In this document: in pieces, positions 16,169 to 26,083 of the stretch | How the letters are laid out: each line of letters starts with the position of its first letter | Position numbering within the stretch: the stretch's first letter is position 1 | Assembly: GCA_902779615.1 (NCBI GenBank) | Contig: CACZCM010000012.1 | Location: 1-51,743, forward strand | Direction: 5' to 3' | From: an uncultured Ruminococcus sp. | GTDB lineage: Bacteria; Bacillota; Clostridia; Oscillospirales; Acutalibacteraceae | DNA length: 51,743 nucleotides | Made by a program: the position numbers and the translations under genes | Notes under the pieces: generated by a model | Seen by the model: only the letters and a program-made list of their open reading frames with translations | The model's database searches: none | Told to the model about the DNA's origin: nothing

Positions 16169-19100
16169 TTATCTTGCTTTCATCATCGCAGCCGCCTCGG
16201 ACGCCTTGAGCGCAAGCAGCTTCGATATTCCTTCGTCCTGCATAGTAACGCCGTAGAGCACGTCCGCTTCCTCCATCGTGCCTCGTCTGTGCGTAATAAG
16301 TATGAACTGCGTTCTGTCGTTGATCCTTCTCATGTACGCCGCAAACCGATCGACATTGACCTCGTCGAGAGCCGCCTCGATCTCGTCCATCACGCAAAAC
16401 GGCGCGGGGCTGACCTTCATTATCGCAAAATACAACGATATCGCCACAAGCGCCCTCTCGCCGCCCGAAAGCGACTCCAAATGCGATACGATCTTCCCCG
16501 GCGGGTGACAGTTGATATCGATGCCGCTGCCCAATATATCGTCTGCGTTAGTCAGCGACAAGCTTGCCTCGCCGCCGCCGAAGAGTTCCTTGAACGTTTC
16601 GCCGAAGTTCTTGTTGATAAGCGCGAAACGCTCGGTGAATATCTCCTTCATCTGCTTTGTAAGATCTCCGATGAGCGACACGATCTCCTTCTTTGATCGT
16701 TCGACGTCGCCGACCTGCGCTTTAAGGAATTCGTAACGCTCCGACACTTCTTTGTATTCGTCTATAGCGGCAACGTTTACGCTGCCAAGCCCTTTTATCT
16801 TGGCTTTTAGCTCGGAAAGACGCTTCTGCGCCGAATTCAGGCTCTCGATCTTCGACGCTGCCTGCTGCGCAGTTTTCGGCGTGAGTTCATACTCGTCCCA
16901 AAGCTTGCGGATAATGTCGTCATACTGCTTTTTGAGATTCTCACGCCGCTCTTCAAGCCGCGAAAGCTCCCGTCCGACATTTTCCTTTTCGTCCGATTTC
17001 TCCCGCTCCAGCTTTCTAAGCTGCGACGCTCTCTTCTCAAGCTTCGCCCTCTCTGCGCTGAGCTTTGCCACCAATTCGTTATTCTCTGCCGTTTTGCGCC
17101 GCCGCTTTTGCTCTTCGCCGTTATATCTCATTATCAGCTGCTCTGTCTGAAGCTTGTTTTCGTTCTCCGAATCGATCTCACGCTTCAGCTGCCTGAGCTT
17201 TTCATCGTTGCCGCTTCCGATAAGCTTCAGCGACCCGATCTCGCCCTTGATCGACTCCATATCCTTGTCGATCCCCAGCATTTTCAGCTTTATATCCGAC
17301 AGTGTTTTCGTAAGCGTTTCACGCTTTTTTGTCTGCCGTTCGATCTCTCCCGAAACGCCGTCTGCTCCCGACTGCGTTTTTGCGATCTCAGCCTCCAGCG
17401 TGCGTGCCCGCTCCTCTGCGCTCTTATACGCCGATTCTGCCTCAGCCTGCCGTTTATCGAGTTCGCTGTTATCCCGGTTAAGGCCGCCAAGCGTATCTTC
17501 GAGCAGCTTTATCTCAGCCTCGCACGACCTTACCGCCGACTCCGCTCTGAATTTGTCCTCATTTATCACGGCTAAGCGTGACTTGTCGCTTTCGATCTCG
17601 CTTTCGGTCTTTGTAAGCGTACCGTTTGACTTAGACAATTCATCACGGCTTTGGTCAAGTCTTTTTGTGATATCGGCAATTTTGACCTTATCTTTTTCGA
17701 TATCTCCTACACGGCTCAGCAGCCCGGTTTTCTTGCCGAGAGAACCACCCGTAAGCGAACCGCCCGCGTTGACCACCTGACCGTCAAGAGTCACTATCCT
17801 GAACCGGTAGCTGTAACGCCGCGCGATATTTACGGCGTCGTCAAGAGTTTCTGCAATACATATCCTGCCCAAAAGCGAATTAAGTATACCGCCGTACTGC
17901 GCCTCGCATTCGCAAAGCGTACTTGCAACTCCCACAAAGCCGCGCTGACGATCAAGATCACGTTCTTCGAGCAATCTGCCTTTTATCGTGGACATCGGCA
18001 AAAAAGTCGCTCTGCCCGCGTCTTTGCGCTTTAAGAAGGCGATAGCCCTTTTTGCGTCGTCTTCGGTAGCAGTCACGATATTCTGCATAGCCGCTCCAAG
18101 CGCAGTTTCGATCGCAACGGCGTATTCCGGCGGCACCTTTATCACTCTCGAAACAGGGCCGTGTATGCCCGAAAGCATACCGTTCTTCGCCTCCCGCACA
18201 ACGATCTTTACACTGTTTGAAAAGCCCTCAAGATTACGCTCCAGATTTTCGAGAAAAGACTTGTGGCGGTTGACCTCATTCAGATCGAGCGTAAGCTTGT
18301 CGCAGCGTGACTTCAGCTCATCTCTCAGGCGCCTCGATTCTGAAAGTGCCCTCTCTTTTTTAGCGATCTCAGCTGACATATTTGCAGCCTGCTTTGTGAG
18401 TTCGCTGCATTCGTCGAGAAATTCGGAAAGCTCGCTGCGCCGTGAATCCAAAGCGGCGCTTTTATCCTTGATCGCGGTCTTTGCGTTTGCAATACGCTCC
18501 CTGAGATCCAGCGCGCTCGAACGCCCCGCAGCCGCCGCAGCCCTTGCATTTGCAAGCTCCACGTTCAATGCGGCGATCCCGCTGTTGAATTTATTAAGCA
18601 GCTCGCTGCTCTTGCCGTCGTTTTCGATTATCTGCGACAGCTCCAGCGTCGCCTTATTGAATTCTTCGCGGCACGCTTTCTTTTCGCCTTCAAGCGATTC
18701 GATCCTGCGCTTTTTTTCTTCGATCTCACGCTTGGCAGACTTTGATTCAATATCAAGATCTGCGATATTCTTCTCGAGCCGCTGAACATTCTCAAGAGAA
18801 TGCTTGATGTTGTTTTCCTCCACCGAGATCCGCGCTCTGATCTCGCCTATTTCCTTCTCGAGTTCGGAATTTATGCGGCGGATATCGTCCATTTTTGATG
18901 AATATTTCCCCGTCGCTGCGTATATTTCCTCTGTTTCGGTTTCGATGTCGGCAAGCGCCCTTATCGCCGCTTCGTGCTGCGCTCTCGCAACCGTAAGCTT
19001 GTCCTCCTGCTCCCGCAGCTGGGCGCTTGATCTCTCTATGGTATTAAGCCACAAGGCAATCTCAAGCCCCTCTTTTTCCTTTGCGTACTCAAGGTATAGC

Positions 19101-19738
19101 TTCGCTTTTTCCGCCTGTTTCGAAAGCGGTCCTACCCGCTCCTCAAGCTCGCTTAAAATATCTCGCAGACGCAGCAGGTTCTCCTCCGTCTGGCTAAGCT
19201 TACGCTCCGCCTCCGTCTTTCGGTAGCGGTAGCGCGATATCCCGGACGCTTCCTCGAATACCTCTCGCCTGTCCTCGCTTTTCGAGGCAACGATACTGTC
19301 GATCTTGCCCTGACTTATCATCGAATAGCCGTCGCGGCCAAGTCCCGTATCCATAAACAGCTCATGGATATCCTTTAATCTGACGCTCGTTTTGTTGATG
19401 AGATAATCGCTGTCGCCCGAACGGTAGTATCTTCTTGTGACTGCAACGCTGTCGCCGTCAAAAGCAAGCGTCCTGTCGGTGTTGTCGATGGTAAGCGTGA
19501 CCTCCGCATAACCTACCTTTTTACGATTGTCGGTACCGTTAAACACAACGTCCTCCATTTTGGAGCAGCGCAGCGCCTTTGCCGACTGTTCGCCCAAGAC
19601 CCAGCGGATAGCGTCGCTGATATTGCTTTTTCCCGAACCGTTCGGACCCACAACGGCGGTTATCCCCTTGTTGAATTCGAGCTTCGTTCGATCGGGGAAA
19701 GTCTTGAAGCCTTGTATTTCAAGTGATTTGAGCAGCAT
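16169..19738 (-). CDS. smc: Chromosome segregation protein SMC
   Basis: SMC is the ATPase of the bacterial condensin that loads at parS and aligns chromosome arms with ScpA and ScpB. The 1189-residue chain has the Walker A GPNGSGKSN near residue 32 and a long coiled coil to about 500. The hinge (GIHGPVSRVI... to SLTGGS) spans about 505-665, followed by a second coiled coil. The C-terminal head carries LSGGERALVAISL and Walker B VMDEIEAALD. The order rnc, radical SAM, smc, ftsY is typical of Clostridia. Many antisense frames across it are composition shadows. Confidence 0.98.
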   Translation of the reverse strand: MLLKSLEIQGFKTFPDRTKLEFNKGITAVVGPNGSGKSNISDAIRWVLGEQSAKALRCSKMEDVVFNGTDNRKKVGYAEVTLTIDNTDRTLAFDGDSVAVTRRYYRSGDSDYLINKTSVRLKDIHELFMDTGLGRDGYSMISQGKIDSIVASKSEDRREVFEEASGISRYRYRKTEAERKLSQTEENLLRLRDILSELEERVGPLSKQAEKAKLYLEYAKEKEGLEIALWLNTIERSSAQLREQEDKLTVARAQHEAAIRALADIETETEEIYAATGKYSSKMDDIRRINSELEKEIGEIRARISVEENNIKHSLENVQRLEKNIADLDIESKSAKREIEEKKRRIESLEGEKKACREEFNKATLELSQIIENDGKSSELLNKFNSGIAALNVELANARAAAAAGRSSALDLRERIANAKTAIKDKSAALDSRRSELSEFLDECSELTKQAANMSAEIAKKERALSESRRLRDELKSRCDKLTLDLNEVNRHKSFLENLERNLEGFSNSVKIVVREAKNGMLSGIHGPVSRVIKVPPEYAVAIETALGAAMQNIVTATEDDAKRAIAFLKRKDAGRATFLPMSTIKGRLLEERDLDRQRGFVGVASTLCECEAQYGGILNSLLGRICIAETLDDAVNIARRYSYRFRIVTLDGQVVNAGGSLTGGSLGKKTGLLSRVGDIEKDKVKIADITKRLDQSRDELSKSNGTLTKTESEIESDKSRLAVINEDKFRAESAVRSCEAEIKLLEDTLGGLNRDNSELDKRQAEAESAYKSAEERARTLEAEIAKTQSGADGVSGEIERQTKKRETLTKTLSDIKLKMLGIDKDMESIKGEIGSLKLIGSGNDEKLRQLKREIDSENENKLQTEQLIMRYNGEEQKRRRKTAENNELVAKLSAERAKLEKRASQLRKLEREKSDEKENVGRELSRLEERRENLKKQYDDIIRKLWDEYELTPKTAQQAASKIESLNSAQKRLSELKAKIKGLGSVNVAAIDEYKEVSERYEFLKAQVGDVERSKKEIVSLIGDLTKQMKEIFTERFALINKNFGETFKELFGGGEASLSLTNADDILGSGIDINCHPPGKIVSHLESLSGGERALVAISLYFAIMKVSPAPFCVMDEIEAALDEVNVDRFAAYMRRINDRTQFILITHRRGTMEEADVLYGVTMQDEGISKLLALKASEAAAMMKAR

Positions 19739-19756
19739 TTCTTTTTCTTCCTTACT

Positions 19757-20800
19757 TTATTTCGGTATTGCGACCCCGCCGGACTGCACCTCTATTCTCA
19801 TATTATACGGCAAAACGCCGCTGTCAGGTATCGTCTTTACATAAAGTCCTCGTTCGCTTATTCTTTTAATATTTGCTCGCCCATGCCCGATAAATTTCGA
19901 TACGCACGAGGGATTGACATATACCCTCAGATACCCGCCCCGGTCGATACCCGCATCTTCGCACATCTCAAAAAAACGGTCAAGCATTATTTTGTTTTCG
20001 CACAGTTCCCTGAATGCAGGGTGATAATTGTCAAAAAGAATATCCCGCTTCAACTCTTCGCTGTAATGAAGTCCCAATCGAATAACCTCTATGTTATGCT
20101 CGGAAAATTTATCCAAAAGTAAAGCACACAGATTAACCGATTCAGAAAGCGGCATCGGCTTGTATTCTCCTCTTTCAAAAAGCTCGCCCAAACGTGTTCC
20201 TCTGAGTGTGACCGTGGGATAGATCCTCACCGTGTCGGGCGCAAGCTCGATTATCCTGTCGGCAGTATACACATCAAGTTCAGCCGTGCTGCCGTACAGC
20301 CCCGTCATCATTTGCAGCCCAAGCGAAAAGCCGTGCTGCTTTATCATGTTTGACGCATCAACGACCGCATTTTGATCGTGACCTCTTTCGTTGAGCGCCA
20401 GCACATTGTCGCTCATGCTTTGCGCGCCCAGTTCGATCGCCGTCACACCGTAATTCTTCAATATATCAAGTACATTTTCGTCGATCGCGTCCGGGCGTGT
20501 CGAAATTCGTATCCCGCCGACCTGTCCGCTCTTTACGTACCCATATGCCGCGCTCAGAAGCCGCTCCATATAATTGCGGTCAATCGCAGTAAAGCTGCCG
20601 CCGAAGAACGCTATCTCGTAGTCGTATTTTTGTTTTGAAGACAGCGCCGTTTTGACTGCATTGTGAACATCTTCCTCGGTTGGCTGATACGCCGTACCGG
20701 TAATAGTTCTCTGGTCGCAGAACGAGCATCTGTGCGGGCAGCCGTTTAGCGGTACAAACAGCGCAATGTTCGCCTTTTTTGTTCTGCTTTTCCCGATCAT
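19757..20800 (-). CDS. Elp3-like radical SAM protein
   Basis: The protein has the radical SAM cluster motif C21-x3-C25-x2-C28 in NGCPHRCSFCDQ and the glycine-rich FFGGSFTAID. It also has RISTRPDAID, the Elp3-like IELGAQSMSDNVL and LQMMTGLYGS segments. The C-terminal acetyltransferase domain of true Elp3 is missing, giving the short bacterial form commonly found between rnc and smc in Clostridia. Its substrate is unknown; tRNA modification is a guess from the Elp3 relation. Its ATG overlaps the rnc TGA by one base. Confidence 0.9.
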   Translation of the reverse strand: MIGKSRTKKANIALFVPLNGCPHRCSFCDQRTITGTAYQPTEEDVHNAVKTALSSKQKYDYEIAFFGGSFTAIDRNYMERLLSAAYGYVKSGQVGGIRISTRPDAIDENVLDILKNYGVTAIELGAQSMSDNVLALNERGHDQNAVVDASNMIKQHGFSLGLQMMTGLYGSTAELDVYTADRIIELAPDTVRIYPTVTLRGTRLGELFERGEYKPMPLSESVNLCALLLDKFSEHNIEVIRLGLHYSEELKRDILFDNYHPAFRELCENKIMLDRFFEMCEDAGIDRGGYLRVYVNPSCVSKFIGHGRANIKRISERGLYVKTIPDSGVLPYNMRIEVQSGGVAIPK

Positions 20801-21510
20801 CAGTAGCCCATCAGCTCAAGCGCAACTCTTGCTGCCTCCTGCTCGGCTTCCTTCTTGCTTCTGCCGCCGCCTTTGCCGATAACGTTTGAATTCAAGTGCA
20901 CCTCGACCACAAAATGCTTATCGTGATCGGGACCTGTTTCCTTCACCAAAACATATGTGATCCGCTCTTCCGGGTTCTTCTGAATGATCTCCTGCAAAAC
21001 CGTTTTGTAGTCTTTATATTTTACGGGCTTTGCGCTCTTGATATCGGGCAGAACATAATTCAGAATGAATTCACGGGCAGGCTTTATACCCCCGTCAAGA
21101 TAGATCGCTGCGATAACTGCCTCAAAAGCGTCCGATAAGATAGACGGGCGGTCATCTCCGCCGGAATGCTTCTCGCCCTTCGAAAGTCTGATAAACTCGC
21201 CAAGTCCCAGCGCTTTGGCGTAGCCGTAGAGCGACTTCTCACAGACCAGCGACGCCCGCAGCTTAGTCAGCTTGCCCTCCGGAAATTCGGGACAGTTTTT
21301 ATAGATATAATCCGATACCACAATGCTCAGAACACTGTCGCCCAAAAACTCCAGCCGCTCGTTATATTTGGTCCCGTCATGTATTTCGTTGGCGTATGAC
21401 GAATGAGTAAGCGCCGTCACTGCAAGCTGTTTATTCTTAAATGTATAGCCGACCGCCGCTTCAAAGCCGCTCATATTGATATCTCTGGCATGCCTCTGTG
21501 TTTTATTCAT
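20800..21510 (-). CDS. rnc: Ribonuclease III
   Basis: RNase III cuts double-stranded RNA in rRNA and mRNA processing. The 236-residue protein has the signature ERLEFLGDSVLSIVVSDYI near residue 40, the second acidic cluster SDAFEAVIAAIYLDGG, and a C-terminal dsRNA-binding domain (YKTVLQEIIQK... to GKGGGRSKKEAEQEAA). The ATG at 21510 is preceded by GGGGGTGA and matches the family start. The plsX stop is four bases upstream. In many Firmicutes acpP sits between plsX and rnc; here it does not. Confidence 0.97.
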   Translation of the reverse strand: MNKTQRHARDINMSGFEAAVGYTFKNKQLAVTALTHSSYANEIHDGTKYNERLEFLGDSVLSIVVSDYIYKNCPEFPEGKLTKLRASLVCEKSLYGYAKALGLGEFIRLSKGEKHSGGDDRPSILSDAFEAVIAAIYLDGGIKPAREFILNYVLPDIKSAKPVKYKDYKTVLQEIIQKNPEERITYVLVKETGPDHDKHFVVEVHLNSNVIGKGGGRSKKEAEQEAARVALELMGY

Positions 21511-21514
21511 GATG

Positions 21515-22525
21515 TCACCCCCGCGTATTATTGTCGGCAAGCTTCCCCGCCGTTTCCTCAATCGCTTCGATAACTCCCGTTTCGGCGTAATCAATCGCAA
21601 GCTTTATTGCATAATGCATAGTAACTGCGGTTGCGTTGCCGTGTACCTTGAACACGGGCTTCGCTGCGCCCAATATCGGCGCGCCGCCGTAAACGTCCGA
21701 ATTGACCTCGCCTTTCAGAGCTTTCAGATCGGACGCTATCATCGCCGCAGAAAGCTTGTTCTTTGCGCTTTTTTTGTAGATAGCTTTGATCCTTCCCATA
21801 ACGGCCGCCGCTGCGCCCTCGTAAGTTTTAAGGATCAGATTGCCTGTGAAGCCGTCCGTCACCAACACCTCGCAGCCGTCGAACGGGATCTGAGTTCCCT
21901 CGATATTGCCCACGAAGTTTATTGGGGTATCCTTCAGCAGCGCAAAAGCCTCGCGCCGCAGCGAATCGCCCTTGTGATGTTCTGTACCGACATTCGCAAG
22001 TCCCACTCTCGGGTTTTTCACACCCATAACGCGCTCCATATACACCGAGCCCATGATCCCGAACTGCCTGAGCATTTCAGGCTTGCATTCCACATTTGCG
22101 CCGCCGTCGATCAGCATGAACATTCCCGGGCTTTTAGGCAGTACAGGTGAAAATGCGGGACGCATGATCCCCTTTATACGCTTCACAAAAAGCGTTGCGC
22201 CCGTAATGAGAGCGCCGCTGTTGCCCGCCGACAAAAATGCGTCGCCCTCGCCTTTGGCAAGCATACCAAGCCCCACTGCCATTGATGAATCTCTGCGTTT
22301 TCGGACCTCAAGCGGATCGTCCTCCATAGTAAGGATATCGCTGCAGTCCCTGATCGAAAGCCCGCTGATATCGATATTGTTATCCTCGGCGCATTTGTTG
22401 ATCTTATCTGCCGGTCCTGTCAGTATGATCTCAAGATCATTATGTTCCAGCAACGACTCGACGCACCCTTTTATTATCTCCAAAGGTGCATTGTCGCCGC
22501 CGAATGCGTCAACTATCAGTTTCAT
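21515..22525 (-). CDS. plsX: Phosphate acyltransferase PlsX
   Basis: PlsX converts acyl-ACP to acyl-phosphate, the first step of phospholipid synthesis in the PlsX/PlsY pathway. The family start MKLIVDAFGGDNAP is clear, followed by LSAGNSGALI, the RPAFSPVLP segment and LVTDGFTGNLILKTYEG. The ATG at 22525 is selected over upstream in-frame codons because GGGGGC lies 8 bases before it. It overlaps the end of trmFO by 17 bases. Confidence 0.96.
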   Translation of the reverse strand: MKLIVDAFGGDNAPLEIIKGCVESLLEHNDLEIILTGPADKINKCAEDNNIDISGLSIRDCSDILTMEDDPLEVRKRRDSSMAVGLGMLAKGEGDAFLSAGNSGALITGATLFVKRIKGIMRPAFSPVLPKSPGMFMLIDGGANVECKPEMLRQFGIMGSVYMERVMGVKNPRVGLANVGTEHHKGDSLRREAFALLKDTPINFVGNIEGTQIPFDGCEVLVTDGFTGNLILKTYEGAAAAVMGRIKAIYKKSAKNKLSAAMIASDLKALKGEVNSDVYGGAPILGAAKPVFKVHGNATAVTMHYAIKLAIDYAETGVIEAIEETAGKLADNNTRG

Positions 22526-23825
22526 GCGCAAGCCCCCTTTCATCAAAATATTTCAGCGATCTTTCGGCATACTTACAAGCGCGCTGCTGCTTGTCACGGA
22601 TATGCTCCTCAAGCGGCGGCAGCACTCCCAGATTAGCGCCCATCGGCTGAAAATCCTTCACACTCTCATCGCTGATATATTCGCAAAGCGCGCCTGTCAT
22701 TGTATACGGCGGAAGAATAAGTCTGTCACCGGCTCCCGCTGCCGCAACTGCGTTTACACCGGCTATAAGTCCCGACACACCGGACTCCATATAACCCTCA
22801 ACGCCTGTCATCTGACCCGCAAAGAACAAATTACTGTTCGTTCTCAACGAAAAATCGGCATTAAGCAGCCTCGGCGAATCGATAAAAGTATTGCGGTGCA
22901 TAACGCCGTACCGAACGAACTCGGCATTTTTCAGCGCAGGTATCATTCCGAACACACGCTTCTGCTCGCCAAATCGCAGATTAGTCTGAAACCCGACCAG
23001 ATTATACATCGTACCATCTGCGTTTTCTTTGCGAAGCTGCAGACACGCCCACGGTCTGTGACCTGTTCTCGGGTCTGTAAGCCCCACCGGCTTCATCGGT
23101 CCGAATCTGATCGTATCGCTGCCCCTCTGCGCCATAACCTCGATCGGCATACAACCCTCGTACACCTTCGGGTTCTGAACGTCAACGCCATGCAGCGGAG
23201 TTCTCTCGGCATTGACCAATGCGTAATGAAACGCCTCGTACTCTTCCTTATTGAGCGGGCAGTTCACATAATCGTCGCCATCGCCCTTTCCGTATCGTGA
23301 AGCGGTAAACGCATGATCCATATCGATACTTTCAGCCGTAACTATCGGCGCAGCGGCGTCAAAAAAACTCAGCGCGCCGCCAAAGCGAGCCTTTATATCC
23401 TTAGCCAAAGCGTCGCTTGTCAGAGGTCCCGTTGCAATGACGTTCACTCCGTCATCGGGAAGGCTCGTCCACTCCCTTGTAATAAGGGTAATGTTCGGGT
23501 GTGACTTTATCTTCTCCGTCACCATACCCGAAAACAGCTCTCTGTCTACCGCCAGCGCGCCTCCTGCGGGAACGCTGCATTTATCGGCGCACTCCATCAA
23601 GAGCGAACCCATGCGCCGCATTTCTTCTTTAAGCAGTCCCGCAGCGCTGTTTACCCTTGCCGCTTTAAATGAATTGGAACAAACCAGCTCCGCCGCAAGA
23701 TCTGTTTTATGGGCAGGAGTGCGCTTTTCGGGCTTCATATCGAAAAGCTGCACTTCAACGCCTCTCTGCGCCGCCTGCCACGCTGCCTCGCAGCCCGCAA
23801 GCCCTGCGCCGATAACTCTTATCAT
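22509..23825 (-). CDS. trmFO: Methylenetetrahydrofolate-tRNA-(uracil-5-)-methyltransferase TrmFO
   Basis: TrmFO makes m5U54 in the tRNA T-loop using methylenetetrahydrofolate and FAD; Gram-positives use it instead of TrmA. The 438-residue enzyme begins MIRVIGAGLAGCEAAW, the FAD-binding glycine motif. It continues with TDLAAELVCSNSFKA, containing the conserved active-site-region Cys, then GPMKPVGLTDPRTGHRPWA and FAGQMTGVEGYMESGVSGL. The ATG at 23825 follows GGCGGTGA. It lies directly after topA, the classic topA-trmFO order. Confidence 0.97.
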   Translation of the reverse strand: MIRVIGAGLAGCEAAWQAAQRGVEVQLFDMKPEKRTPAHKTDLAAELVCSNSFKAARVNSAAGLLKEEMRRMGSLLMECADKCSVPAGGALAVDRELFSGMVTEKIKSHPNITLITREWTSLPDDGVNVIATGPLTSDALAKDIKARFGGALSFFDAAAPIVTAESIDMDHAFTASRYGKGDGDDYVNCPLNKEEYEAFHYALVNAERTPLHGVDVQNPKVYEGCMPIEVMAQRGSDTIRFGPMKPVGLTDPRTGHRPWACLQLRKENADGTMYNLVGFQTNLRFGEQKRVFGMIPALKNAEFVRYGVMHRNTFIDSPRLLNADFSLRTNSNLFFAGQMTGVEGYMESGVSGLIAGVNAVAAAGAGDRLILPPYTMTGALCEYISDESVKDFQPMGANLGVLPPLEEHIRDKQQRACKYAERSLKYFDERGLAHETDS

Positions 23826-23847
23826 TTTTTCACCGCCTCGTTGTCGA

Positions 23848-25938
23848 TCACTTCTCTGCGCCGTCATCGTCACGCTCATAACCGCAGCTTTCGGTATTGC
23901 AAACTATCTTCGGCTTCTTGCCTGCCTTTTTAAACAGCATACCTCCGCAGTTCGGGCACTTCTCCTCTGTCGGTTCGCTCCATGACGCAAATGTGCACTT
24001 CGGGAAGTTCCCGCAGCCGTAAAATACCCTTCCCCTCTTCGTATGGCGAACTATGATGTCGCCGCCGCACTTCGGGCACGGTATCCCCAGCTTCTCCACG
24101 ACCTTCTTTACCGTCTTGCATTCCGGATAACCAGAGCAGGCGATAAATCTGCCGTATCTGCCATATTTATATACCATCGGCTTGCCGCAGTTTTCGCAGA
24201 TATAATCCGTCTTGTCCTGCTCCAGCTCGATCTTTTCGTCCTTCATGTCCTCTTTTGCCTTCTTGAGCGTATCGGCAAAATCATCATAAAACACATGAAG
24301 CAGCTCGACCCACTGCTCGTTGCCATGTTCGACCTCGTCCAGCTCCGTTTCCATCTGCGCAGTAAATTTCACATTCACGATCTTAGGGAAATGATCCTTC
24401 ATAAGTCCCGTGATCGCTTCGCCAAGTTCAGTCGGGAAAAGCGTCTTGCTTTCACGGCGAACATATCCTCTCGATACTATCGTTGTGATAGTGGCGGAAT
24501 ACGTGGACGGTCTGCCGATGCCGTTTTCTTCGAGAGCCTTGATGAGCGACGCTTCGGTGTATCGCGCGGGAGGCTGAGTAAAGTGCTGATTCGGCACGAT
24601 CTCCTTGGGCTTGACCTCGGTGTCCTTCTCAAGCGGCGGCAGCTCGCCCGCCTTTTCGTCCTCGGTATCCTTACCCTCAACGTACAAGACCGTAAATCCG
24701 TCAAAATCCACATAATATCCGCTCGCCCTGAAGGTGTAGCCGTTTGCATCGATATTCGCCTGCGTTGTTTTCTGAATGCACTCAGCCATCTGCGACGCCA
24801 AAAAACGCTCCCAGATCAGCTTGTAAAGCTTATACTGATCGCTCGAAAGATCGCCCTTGATCTTGTCGGGCGCAAGATCTACCATCGTGGGACGGATAGC
24901 CTCGTGACCGTCCTGAGCATTGCTCTTCGACTTGAATACGCGGGGGTTCTTAGGCAAGTATTTTTCGCCCCAGTGATTCAGAATAAACTCCTTCGCCTCT
25001 GCCTTAGCTTCATCGGAAATACGCAGCGAGTCGGTCCTCATATATGTGATCAGACCGGTCGCGCCGATACCCGACACCGTTACGCCCTCATAAAGCTCCT
25101 GCGCTACTTTCATGGTGCGCTTTGACTGAAAACCAAGCTTCCTCGAGGCGTCCTGCTGCAGGGTAGATGTGATGAACGGCGGCGCGGGCTGCTTCTTTCG
25201 GGTGCCATGCTTGACCGATGATACAATATACCGTGCGCCGTCCAGATCCTTGAGTATCTGCTGCGCTTGATCGCCGCTCGTGATCTTTATCTTCTTGCCG
25301 TCCTTTGCATACAGCGCCGCCGAAAACGTGCGTCTGCTGCCCTTGGCAATAAACTTTCCGTCTATCGTCCAATACTCCTCGGGAACAAACTTGCGGATCT
25401 CCTCTTCTCTGTCACAGATGATCCTCAGCGCTACCGACTGAACACGTCCCGCCGACAAGCCTCTGCGGATCTTCTGAGAAATAAACGGGCTTAGCTTGTA
25501 GCCGACAAGTCTGTCAAGAATACGCCGCGCCTGCTGAGCGTTCACCAGGTCTAAATCGATGGCGCGGGGGTGAGCCATACCGTTTTTCACGCCCGTTTTT
25601 GTGATCTCGTTAAACTCGATACGGTTCTTGCTGTCAAGCGGCAAACCTAAAATATACGCCAAGTGCCACGAAATAGCCTCTCCTTCCCGGTCGGGGTCGG
25701 TAGCAAGATAAACGTTGTCGCATTTCTCGACCGCTGCCTTCAGCTCGTCCACAAGCGCCGCCTTATCCTTCATTATTTCATATTTCGGCTCGAAATCCTT
25801 TTTTATCTCCACTCCCAGACGCTTTACCGGAAGATCTCTGACGTGTCCCTTTGACGCCAGCACCTCATAGCCGCTGCCCAGGTATTTTTTTATTGTATGC
25901 GCCTTCGAAGGCGACTCCACTATTACAAGATCTGACAT
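23848..25938 (-). CDS. topA: DNA topoisomerase I
   Basis: TopA is the type IA enzyme that relaxes negative supercoils. The 696-residue protein starts MSDLVIVESPSKAHTIKKYL (TOPRIM domain), has LATDPDREGEAISWHLA, and carries the nucleophile Tyr299 in GLITYMRTDS. The C-terminus contains three zinc-binding Cys4 modules, starting [21 protein letters not shown] and CPNCGGMLF. The ATG at 25938 follows GGAGGG. The product is complete. Confidence 0.98.
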   Translation of the reverse strand: MSDLVIVESPSKAHTIKKYLGSGYEVLASKGHVRDLPVKRLGVEIKKDFEPKYEIMKDKAALVDELKAAVEKCDNVYLATDPDREGEAISWHLAYILGLPLDSKNRIEFNEITKTGVKNGMAHPRAIDLDLVNAQQARRILDRLVGYKLSPFISQKIRRGLSAGRVQSVALRIICDREEEIRKFVPEEYWTIDGKFIAKGSRRTFSAALYAKDGKKIKITSGDQAQQILKDLDGARYIVSSVKHGTRKKQPAPPFITSTLQQDASRKLGFQSKRTMKVAQELYEGVTVSGIGATGLITYMRTDSLRISDEAKAEAKEFILNHWGEKYLPKNPRVFKSKSNAQDGHEAIRPTMVDLAPDKIKGDLSSDQYKLYKLIWERFLASQMAECIQKTTQANIDANGYTFRASGYYVDFDGFTVLYVEGKDTEDEKAGELPPLEKDTEVKPKEIVPNQHFTQPPARYTEASLIKALEENGIGRPSTYSATITTIVSRGYVRRESKTLFPTELGEAITGLMKDHFPKIVNVKFTAQMETELDEVEHGNEQWVELLHVFYDDFADTLKKAKEDMKDEKIELEQDKTDYICENCGKPMVYKYGRYGRFIACSGYPECKTVKKVVEKLGIPCPKCGGDIIVRHTKRGRVFYGCGNFPKCTFASWSEPTEEKCPNCGGMLFKKAGKKPKIVCNTESCGYERDDDGAEK

Positions 25939-26083
25939 TTTACCCTCCACCACACTATTACCGCTTCACGACAAAGCGGCGCAAAGGAGCCTGCAGCGCT
26001 GTCTGTTCTTTTGCCGCAGCAAGCCTCCCACACCCGTTTTTATCGTAAAAGCAATACAAGGCCATCATACTGATCTATTATTG

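Noticed and set aside
20800-22525. Absence of acpP between plsX and rnc
   Set aside because: Gene order varies among Clostridia and acpP may lie elsewhere; this is not evidence of loss.
22053-23300. A 415-codon plus-strand open frame
   Set aside because: It is antisense to plsX and trmFO, which are certain, has no ribosome site or family features, and its codons mirror theirs.
24043-25125. A 360-codon plus-strand open frame
   Set aside because: It is antisense to topA; the repeated Leu/Arg composition is a shadow.
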